Made by a program: the position numbers and the translations under genes
In this document: piece by piece, positions 45,509 through 51,905 of the stretch
How the letters are laid out: every line of letters begins with the position of its first letter
Numbering within the stretch: the stretch's first letter is position 1
The notes under the pieces: model-generated
Told to the model about the DNA's origin: nothing
The model's input: the letters and a program-made list of their open reading frames with translations, nothing else
The model's database searches: none
Assembly: GCF_900187425.1 (NCBI RefSeq)
Contig: NZ_FYDJ01000005.1
Coordinates: 310,001 to 374,000 of the forward strand
DNA from: Pseudomonas sp. Irchel s3h14
GTDB lineage: Bacteria > Pseudomonadota > Gammaproteobacteria > Pseudomonadales > Pseudomonadaceae
DNA length: 64,000 nt
Direction: 5' to 3'

Positions 45509-45619
45509 GATCGTTCCCACGCTCCGCGTGGGAATGCATCCCGTGACGCTCTGCGTCACAGCTCGAAGCGGACGCAGAGCGTCCATGGCGGCATTCCCAC
45601 GCAGAGCGTGGGAACGATC
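45509..45619. repeat. REPIN, GTTCCCACGC family
   Basis: GATCGTTCCCACGCTCCGCG and CGCAGAGCGTGGGAACGATC arms with inner TGACGCTCTGCGTCA and GGACGCAGAGCGTCC palindromes. It lies between nasT and the nasA promoter. Confidence 0.9.
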
Positions 45620-45629
45620 AGCATGAATG

Positions 45630-45645
45630 TGGCACAGATCTCGCT
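45630..45645 (+). promoter_or_regulatory. Sigma54 promoter of nasA
   Basis: TGGCACAGATCTCGCT has the invariant GG and GC 10 nt apart and a perfect TGGCAC -24 element; the -12 element is TCGCT in place of TTGCT. A start near 45657 places hairpin P1 (45660) at the RNA 5' end. Confidence 0.75.
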
Positions 45646-45656
45646 AGGTAATCACT

Positions 45657-45745
45657 ACAGGTAACCAACGGCGGTTGCCCCACCTACGACAAAGACGTCG
45701 CTCACCTCATTTGCCCTTTGGCGAATCCGGTGGCGGCGTTTTTTT
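45657..45745 (+). promoter_or_regulatory. ANTAR-type antitermination leader of nasA (P1, P2, terminator)
   Basis: P1 is GGTAACC-AACGGC-GGTTGCC (45660-45679, seven pairs including one G-U). P2 is CGAC-AAAGAC-GTCG (45687-45700). Both hexaloops have A1 and G4. The terminator uses the P2 3' arm: ACG(T)CGC(T)CACC pairs with GGTGGCGGCGT, around an inner ATTTGCC-CTTT-GGCGAAT stem, ending in T7 (45739-45745). Confidence 0.82.
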
Positions 45746-45845
45746 GTTTTGGCCCCACAGACCGGGGCCGGTGGTGCGGCCGATGCGGCGCCCCACCTGC
45801 AAGCTCATGACTCCTTCTCGAGACTCCTAACAGCTGAGGTGCGCG

Positions 45846-47057
45846 ATGAATTCAAGCTTCTGGAAATCTGGCCATACCCCGACATTGTTCGCGGCCTTCC
45901 TCTATTTCGACCTGAGTTTCATGGTCTGGTACCTGCTCGGCCCAATGGCGGTGCAGATCGCCGCTGATCTGCAGCTGACCACCCAACAGCGCGGACTGAT
46001 GGTGGCCACGCCGATTCTGGCCGGGGCCGTATTGCGCTTTGCGATGGGCCTGCTGGCTGATCGCCTGTCGCCAAAAACCGCCGGGATAATCGGCCAGGTG
46101 ATCGTCATCTGCGCCCTGTTCGTCGCCTGGAAACACGGCATCCACAGCTACGAGCAAGCACTGCTGCTGGGCCTGTTCCTCGGCATGGCCGGCGCGTCCT
46201 TCGCCGTCGCCCTGCCGCTGGCCTCGCAATGGTATCCGCCACAACACCAAGGCAAAGCCATGGGTATCGCCGGTGCCGGTAACTCGGGCACCGTGCTCGC
46301 CGCACTGATCGCCCCGGTACTGGCCGCTGCATTTGGCTGGAGCAACGTGTTCGGCTTCGCCCTGATCCCGCTGATCCTGACCATCATCGTCTTCGCCTGG
46401 CTGGCCAAAAACGCGCCTGAGCGGCCAAAAGCCAAGTCGATGTCCGACTACTTCAAGGCCTTGGGCGACCGCGACAGCTGGTGGTTCATGTTTTTCTACA
46501 GCGTGACCTTCGGCGGCTTCATCGGCCTCGCCAGCGCCCTGCCCGGCTATTTCAACGACCAATATGGCCTCAGCCCGGTGACCGCCGGTTACTACACCGC
46601 CGCCTGCGTGTTCGGTGGCAGTTTGATGCGTCCGTTGGGCGGCGCTCTGGCTGACCGCTTCGGTGGCATTCGCACCCTTTTGGGGATGTACACGGTGGCG
46701 GCGCTCTGCATCGCAGCGGTGGGTTTCAATCTGCCGAGCTCCTACGCGGCACTGGCACTTTTCGTCTGCACCATGCTCGGTTTGGGTGCCGGTAACGGCG
46801 CCGTTTTCCAATTGGTGCCGCAGCGTTTTCGTCGCGAGATCGGTGTTATGACCGGTTTGATCGGCATGGCCGGCGGTATTGGTGGATTTGCACTGGCTGC
46901 GGGCATGGGCGCGATCAAGCAAAGCACCGGCAGCTATCAACTGGCCTTGTGGTTGTTCGCCAGCCTTGGCGTTCTGGCCTGGTTCGGTCTGCACGGCGTG
47001 AAACGTCGCTGGAGAACCACTTGGGGTTCGGCAGCCGTGACCGCTGCTCGGGTCTGA
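45846..47057 (+). CDS. nasA: Nitrate/nitrite MFS transporter (NarK/NasA family)
   Basis: A 403-residue twelve-helix major facilitator that imports nitrate (possibly also nitrite) for assimilation. The sequence shows the NNP-family N-terminus (FAAFLYFDLSFMVWYLLGPM), GLMVATPILAGAVLRFAMGL, and conserved Gly-rich helices MGLFLGMAGASF-like (GLFLGMAGASFAVALPLASQ) and MTGLIGMAGGIGGFAL. GAGGTG precedes the ATG. Expression is likely controlled by sigma54 and the NasT-dependent leader. The phosphatase-kinase gene starts 7 nt after its stop, so both are probably translated from one message. Confidence 0.94.
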   Translation: MNSSFWKSGHTPTLFAAFLYFDLSFMVWYLLGPMAVQIAADLQLTTQQRGLMVATPILAGAVLRFAMGLLADRLSPKTAGIIGQVIVICALFVAWKHGIHSYEQALLLGLFLGMAGASFAVALPLASQWYPPQHQGKAMGIAGAGNSGTVLAALIAPVLAAAFGWSNVFGFALIPLILTIIVFAWLAKNAPERPKAKSMSDYFKALGDRDSWWFMFFYSVTFGGFIGLASALPGYFNDQYGLSPVTAGYYTAACVFGGSLMRPLGGALADRFGGIRTLLGMYTVAALCIAAVGFNLPSSYAALALFVCTMLGLGAGNGAVFQLVPQRFRREIGVMTGLIGMAGGIGGFALAAGMGAIKQSTGSYQLALWLFASLGVLAWFGLHGVKRRWRTTWGSAAVTAARV

Positions 47058-47064
47058 AGCCTCA

Positions 47065-48735
47065 ATGAGCCTGCAACTGAGTTTTGCCGAAGCGAGCGCC
47101 ATCGGCCCTCGCGAGGAGAATCAGGACGCCCTGCGCCTGGTGACTCCGGCCCCGGCGCTGGCGGCGAGCAAGGGTTACCTGTTCGCCATCGCCGATGGCG
47201 TCAGCCAGTGCGCCGACGGTGGTCTCGCCGCCCGCTCGACGTTGCAGGCTCTGGCGCTGGATTATTACGCCACGCCGGAAACCTGGGGCGTCGCGCAGGC
47301 ATTGGATCGCCTGCTGCTGGCACAAAATCGCTGGTTGCAGGCCAATGGTGGTGGGCAACCGTTGCTCACCACTGTCAGTGCTTTAGTCATGCGCGGTAGG
47401 CGGTTTACCTTGGCCCATGTCGGCGATTGCCGGGTTTATCGCTGGCACGCCGACACTTTGCAGCGAGTCAGCGAGGATCACGTCTGGGACCAACCGGGCA
47501 TGCAGCATGTGCTCAAGCGAGCGCTGGGGCTCGATCAGCACTTGGTACTGGATTTTCTCGATGGCGAACTGCGGCTGAACGAAAGTTTCGTACTGCTCAG
47601 CGACGGCATTTGGGCTGTTCTGGGCGACACCGCGATTGCGGCAATTCTGCGCGATCAACCGGATCTCAACAGCGCTGCGCAGACCTTGGTCAATGCGGCG
47701 CATCTGGCCGGCAGCCAGGACAACGCCAGCGCCTTGCTGGTGCGGGTTGATGCCCTCGGTGAAACGAGCATCGGCGATGCGTTGATTCATTTGCAGCAAT
47801 GGCCACTGCCGCCAGCCTTGAAACCAGGCCAGACTTTCGAGGGTTGGCAGGTCGAAGGAATACTCGGTCAGAGCCAGCAGTCATTGCTCTATCGGGTACG
47901 CGATGGGCAACAACAACCCTGGCTGCTGAAAACCTTGCCGGGCGCGTTGCGTGATGATCACCTCGCAGGTCAGGCGTTGCTGTCGGAAGAATGGTTTCTC
48001 AAGCGCGTGGCCGGGCGGCATTTCCCTGAAGTCCATGCCGCCAGTCAGCGTCAGCATTTGTACTACGTGATGCGGGAATATTCCGGATCTACCTTGGCGG
48101 AACTGCAAGCAGATGTCGGACCGCTGCCTCTGCCCCAATGGCTGGATCTGGCCGAACGCCTGCTACGCGCCGTTGGCATACTGCATCGACGGCAGATTCT
48201 CCATCGCGACATCAAACCGGAGAACCTGCTGCTGGGGGACGACGGCGAATTACGCCTGCTGGACTTCGGTCTCGCCTATTGCCCCGGTCTGTCCGAAGAC
48301 CAGCCTTCTGCCCTGCCTGGAACGCCCAGCTATATCGCGCCGGAAGCCTTTCGCGGGGACGCACCGACACCGCAACAGGATTTGTATGCAGTCGGCGTGA
48401 CCTTGTACTTCCTGCTCACCGGGCATTATCCCTACGGCGAAATCGAAGCCTTCCAGCGCCCACGGTTCGGGGTTTCTGTCAGCGCCAGTCGCTATCGACC
48501 TGACCTGCCGGAATGGATTGCGCAAAGTCTGGAGCGCGCCGTGGCGGCGGATCCGGGTCAGCGCTTTGAAACGGCGGAAGAATGGTTGCTGCTGTTGGAA
48601 CAGGGCGAGCGACGCAGTTTGAGCGTGCGACCCAGACCGCTGCTGGAGCGCGAACCGCTGAAGGTCTGGCGGACCTTGGCGCTGGTGTCGTTGCTGGTGA
48701 ATCTGGTGCTGCTGTTTTTACTGTTTCATGGCTGA
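47065..48735 (+). CDS. PP2C-type protein phosphatase fused to Ser/Thr protein kinase, membrane-anchored
   Basis: A 556-residue fusion. Residues about 1-235 are a PP2C phosphatase: REENQDALRL, FAIADGVSQCADGG, HVGDCRVYRW, LLSDGIWAVL, GSQDNASALLV. Residues about 262-510 are a eukaryotic-like kinase: VAL-type Lys in PWLLKTLPG, catalytic loop HRDIKPENLLL (His near 380), LLDFGLAYC and PSYIAPEAF; the Gly-rich loop is poor (GILGQSQQS). A single C-terminal hydrophobic segment (LALVSLLVNLVLLFLLF) anchors it to the inner membrane. Its place between nasA and nirB suggests a role in nitrate uptake or assimilation, by context only. The target is unknown. Confidence 0.9.
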   Translation: MSLQLSFAEASAIGPREENQDALRLVTPAPALAASKGYLFAIADGVSQCADGGLAARSTLQALALDYYATPETWGVAQALDRLLLAQNRWLQANGGGQPLLTTVSALVMRGRRFTLAHVGDCRVYRWHADTLQRVSEDHVWDQPGMQHVLKRALGLDQHLVLDFLDGELRLNESFVLLSDGIWAVLGDTAIAAILRDQPDLNSAAQTLVNAAHLAGSQDNASALLVRVDALGETSIGDALIHLQQWPLPPALKPGQTFEGWQVEGILGQSQQSLLYRVRDGQQQPWLLKTLPGALRDDHLAGQALLSEEWFLKRVAGRHFPEVHAASQRQHLYYVMREYSGSTLAELQADVGPLPLPQWLDLAERLLRAVGILHRRQILHRDIKPENLLLGDDGELRLLDFGLAYCPGLSEDQPSALPGTPSYIAPEAFRGDAPTPQQDLYAVGVTLYFLLTGHYPYGEIEAFQRPRFGVSVSASRYRPDLPEWIAQSLERAVAADPGQRFETAEEWLLLLEQGERRSLSVRPRPLLEREPLKVWRTLALVSLLVNLVLLFLLFHG

Positions 48736-48758
48736 GGTTTTCACTGCCCCCAAAAGAT

Positions 48759-48836
48759 CAAAAGATCGCAGCCTGCGGCAACTCCTACGGGTGCCCACGA
48801 TCTCCTGTAGGAACTGCCGCAGGCTGCGATCTTTTG
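48759..48836. repeat. Inverted repeat (REPIN-like, AAAAGATCGCAGCCTGCGG family)
   Basis: CAAAAGATCGCAGCCTGCGG with GCAACTCCTAC is mirrored by GTAGGAACTGC with CCGCAGGCTGCGATCTTTTG. It follows the kinase gene and could end its transcript as a hairpin. This family differs from the other REPs in the window. Confidence 0.8.
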
Positions 48837-48863
48837 ACTTTTCTGCTTCAAAACCGGGCATCG

Positions 48864-48880
48864 CGCATTGAACCGGTGCA
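48864..48880 (+). promoter_or_regulatory. Possible NtrC half-site upstream of nirB
   Basis: CGCATT-GAACC-GGTGCA compared with TGCACC-N5-GGTGCA: the right half is perfect and the left half keeps only GCA. It is 55 nt upstream of the sigma54 promoter, a suitable distance for an enhancer. Confidence 0.3.
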
Positions 48881-48934
48881 CGGAAATACCCTCCTCCCAT
48901 GCCAAGAGCCCATAAATTCCGCATTTTTGCGACT

Positions 48935-48950
48935 TGGCACAACCACTGCA
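48935..48950 (+). promoter_or_regulatory. Sigma54 promoter of nirBD-nasC-cobA
   Basis: TGGCACAACCACTGCA has a perfect -24 TGGCAC and GC 10 nt after GG. A start is expected near 48962, giving a leader of about 175 nt before nirB. Confidence 0.8.
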
Positions 48951-48961
48951 TTACATCTTTC

Positions 48962-49065
48962 AACTTACATAAAGCCCAGCCTTCAACGACGAAGGATGCG
49001 CTTCCCGAGAGAACGGGACCAGGACAAAGGCGTCCTCGCTAGGCAACTAGCGGGACGCCTTTTTT
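48962..49065 (+). promoter_or_regulatory. ANTAR-type antitermination leader of nirB (P1, P2, terminator)
   Basis: P1 is TCCCG-AGAGAA-CGGGA (49003-49018) and P2 is AGGAC-AAAGGC-GTCCT (49021-49036); both hexaloops carry A1 and G4. The terminator GGCGTCC(T)CGCTAG-GCAA-CTAGCGGGACGCC (49029-49059) is followed by T6 and reuses the P2 loop and 3' arm, so P2 and the terminator are mutually exclusive. Nitrate-dependent antitermination of a nirBD-nitrate reductase-cobA operon is known in P. aeruginosa. Confidence 0.9.
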
Positions 49066-49137
49066 GTTTGCGCAAAATTTTGTCGAGCAAGACCTGAAAG
49101 CCCTGATGAGGCGGGTCCGAGCTCCCCGGAGAACCTG

Positions 49138-51591
49138 ATGAAAAAATTAAAACTGGTGATGATCGGCAACGGCATGGCCGGGGTTCGCACCCTGGAAGAA
49201 CTGCTCAAGCTGAGCAATGAGCTGTACGACATCACGGTCTTCGGCGCCGAACCTCATACCAACTACAACCGCATCTTGCTGTCACCGGTGCTGGCCGGCG
49301 AACAAACCTTCGAAGAGATCGTGCTGAACGATCTGGACTGGTACCTGGACAACAACATCAAGCTGCTGCTCAACCGCAAAGTGGTGGAAATCGACCGGGT
49401 CAAACGCCGGGTTATCGCCGAAGATGGCAGCGAGGCCGAATACGATCGTCTGCTGATCGCCACCGGCTCGACTCCGTTCATCCTGCCGATCCCCGGCAAC
49501 ACCTTGGACGGCGTGATCGGCTACCGCGACATCGCCGACACCCAGGCAATGATCGACACCGCGAAAACCCACAAGCACGCCGTGGTGATCGGTGGCGGCC
49601 TGCTCGGCCTGGAAGCCGCCAACGGCCTGATGCTGCGCGGCATGCACGTCACCGTGGTGCACATCGGTGAATGGCTGCTGGAACGGCAACTGGATAAAAC
49701 CAGCGGCCAGTTGCTGCAAACCGCCCTCGAAGCCCGCGGGCTGCACTTTCGTCTTTGCGAGCAAACCCAGGCCCTGCACGATGCCGGCAATGGCCGGGTC
49801 GGCTCGGTTGAGTTCAAGAATGGCGACATCATCCCCGCCGACCTGGTGGTGATGGCCGCCGGCATTCGCCCCAACACCGAACTCGCGGAAAAATCCGGCA
49901 TTCCCTGCAACCGCGGGATTCTGGTCAACGACACCCTGCAAACCTACGACCCACGCATCTACGCCATCGGCGAATGCGCCAGCCACCGCGGCATCGCTTA
50001 CGGCCTGGTGGCGCCACTGTTCGAACAGGCCAAGGTCTGCGCCAACCACCTCGCTCAATTGGGCTTCGCCACCTACAAGGGCTCGGTGACGTCGACCAAG
50101 TTGAAAGTGACCGGCATCGACCTGTTCTCCGCCGGCGACTTCATGGGCGGCGAAGGCACCGAAACCATCACCCTCTCCGACCCTATCGGCGGGGTCTACA
50201 AAAAACTGGTGATCAAGGATGACGTGCTGGTCGGGGCCTGTCTGTACGGCGATACGGCAGACGGTGGCTGGTATTTCCGGCAGATCCGTGAGAACCACGC
50301 CATCGACGAGATCCGCGATCACCTGATGTTCGGTGAGAACGCCTTGGGCGACGTAGGACATCAGGGTCAGGACAAAGCCATGAGCATGGCCGACACCGCC
50401 GAAGTCTGCGGCTGCAACGGCGTGTGCAAAGGCACCATCGTCAAGGCGATTCAGGAGCACGGGTTGTTCAGCGTCGACGACGTCAAGAAACACACCAAGG
50501 CTGCCAGCTCCTGCGGCTCCTGCGCTGGCCTGGTGGAACAGATCCTGATCAATACCGTGGGTGGCGCGGCGGACGTCAAACCGAAAAGCGAAAAAGCCAT
50601 TTGCGGTTGCAGCGACTTGAATCACGGGCAAATCCGCCAGGCCATCCGCGAGCAGCATCTGCTGACCATCGCCGGCACCCTGAGCTATTTGAACTGGCGC
50701 ACGCCGAACGGCTGCGCCACGTGCCGCCCGGCGCTCAACTACTACCTGATTTCCACTTGGCCGGGCGAAGCCAAGGACGATCCGCAATCGCGCCTGATCA
50801 ACGAACGCGCCCACGCCAACATTCAGAAGGACGGCACTTACTCTGTAGTCCCGCGGATGTGGGGCGGAGTGACCAATCCTTCGGAACTGCGGCGCATTGC
50901 CGACGTGGCCGACAAATACAACGTGCCAATGGTCAAGGTCACCGGCGGCCAGCGTATCGATTTGCTGGGGATCAAGAAGCAGGACCTGCCAGGCGTCTGG
51001 AAGGACCTCGACATGCCGTCCGGCCACGCCTACGGCAAATCCATCCGTACCGTGAAGACTTGCGTCGGCAGTGAGTTCTGCCGCTTCGGCACCCAGAACT
51101 CCACGCAACTGGGTATCGAGCTTGAGCACGATCTGTTCAACATGTGGTCGCCGCACAAAGTGAAACTGGCCGTCTCCGGTTGCCCACGCAACTGTTCGGA
51201 AGCGGGCATCAAGGACGTCGGAATTATCGGCGTGGATTCGGGCTGGGAAATGTACATCGGCGGCAACGGCGGGATCAAAACCGAAGTCGCGGAATTCTTC
51301 GTCAAGCTGAAAACCGCCGAGGAAGTGCGCGAATACAACGGCGCGTTCCTGCAGCTCTATCGCGAAGAAGCTTTCTACCTCGAACGCACCGTGCACTACC
51401 TGCAACGGGTCGGCATGGAACACATCAAGAAAGCCGTGCTGGAAGACCCGGAGCGGCGCAAGGCGCTCAACGATCGCCTGCAATTCTCCTTATCGTTCGA
51501 ACAGGACCCGTGGAAGGAACGCCTGGAACGACCGCTGCTGAAGAAAGAATTCGACGTCATAGCAGTGAAGAACCTGGAGGTGTCGGCATGA
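49138..51591 (+). CDS. nirB: NAD(P)H-dependent assimilatory nitrite reductase, large subunit
   Basis: An 817-residue cytoplasmic enzyme reducing nitrite to ammonium with six electrons. N-terminal FAD/NADH domains (MIGNGMAGVRTLEEL; VVIGGGLLGLEAANGL) are followed by BFD-like 2Fe-2S segments (CGCNGVCKGTIVKAI...CGSCAGLVEQ, about residues 423-480; a second CGCSDLNHGQIRQ...CATCRPALNY). The sulfite/nitrite reductase domains carry the sirohaem-4Fe-4S ligands in TCVGSEFCRFG and GCPRNCSEAG. It overlaps nirD by ATGA. Confidence 0.97.
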   Translation: MKKLKLVMIGNGMAGVRTLEELLKLSNELYDITVFGAEPHTNYNRILLSPVLAGEQTFEEIVLNDLDWYLDNNIKLLLNRKVVEIDRVKRRVIAEDGSEAEYDRLLIATGSTPFILPIPGNTLDGVIGYRDIADTQAMIDTAKTHKHAVVIGGGLLGLEAANGLMLRGMHVTVVHIGEWLLERQLDKTSGQLLQTALEARGLHFRLCEQTQALHDAGNGRVGSVEFKNGDIIPADLVVMAAGIRPNTELAEKSGIPCNRGILVNDTLQTYDPRIYAIGECASHRGIAYGLVAPLFEQAKVCANHLAQLGFATYKGSVTSTKLKVTGIDLFSAGDFMGGEGTETITLSDPIGGVYKKLVIKDDVLVGACLYGDTADGGWYFRQIRENHAIDEIRDHLMFGENALGDVGHQGQDKAMSMADTAEVCGCNGVCKGTIVKAIQEHGLFSVDDVKKHTKAASSCGSCAGLVEQILINTVGGAADVKPKSEKAICGCSDLNHGQIRQAIREQHLLTIAGTLSYLNWRTPNGCATCRPALNYYLISTWPGEAKDDPQSRLINERAHANIQKDGTYSVVPRMWGGVTNPSELRRIADVADKYNVPMVKVTGGQRIDLLGIKKQDLPGVWKDLDMPSGHAYGKSIRTVKTCVGSEFCRFGTQNSTQLGIELEHDLFNMWSPHKVKLAVSGCPRNCSEAGIKDVGIIGVDSGWEMYIGGNGGIKTEVAEFFVKLKTAEEVREYNGAFLQLYREEAFYLERTVHYLQRVGMEHIKKAVLEDPERRKALNDRLQFSLSFEQDPWKERLERPLLKKEFDVIAVKNLEVSA

Positions 51592-51905
51592 ACTGGCTGG
51601 ATATCTGCGCACTGGAAGAAATCAATGCCCTGGGCTCGCGGATCATCGCCGGCCCGAAAGGCGACATCGCGATTTTTCGTACCAGCGACGATGAGGTTTT
51701 CGCACTCGATGACCGCTGCCCGCACAAGGGCGGGCCACTGTCCCAAGGTTTGATCTACGGCAAACGGGTCGCCTGCCCGCTGCATAACTGGCAGATCGAC
51801 CTGGAAACCGGCGAAGCCCAGGCCCCGGACATCGGTTGCGCTCACCACCACTCAGCACGGGTCGAGAATGGCCGGGTGTTGCTGGCCCTGCGGGAAGCAA
51901 GCTGA
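51588..51905 (+). CDS. nirD: Nitrite reductase small subunit (Rieske-type)
   Basis: A 105-residue Rieske-fold subunit (MNWLDICALEEINALGSRII). DDRCPHKGGPLS and CPLHNWQIDL provide the CxH...CxxH iron-sulfur ligand pattern (about residues 42-64). It starts in the ATGA overlap with nirB, and its TGA overlaps the nasC ATG, so nirB, nirD and nasC form a tightly coupled operon. Length is normal for NirD. Confidence 0.95.
   Translation: MNWLDICALEEINALGSRIIAGPKGDIAIFRTSDDEVFALDDRCPHKGGPLSQGLIYGKRVACPLHNWQIDLETGEAQAPDIGCAHHHSARVENGRVLLALREAS

Noticed and set aside
49282..51483. A 733-codon minus-strand open frame opposite nirB
   Set aside because: nirB motifs (sirohaem and BFD iron-sulfur cysteines) are on the plus strand and the minus frame shows none.
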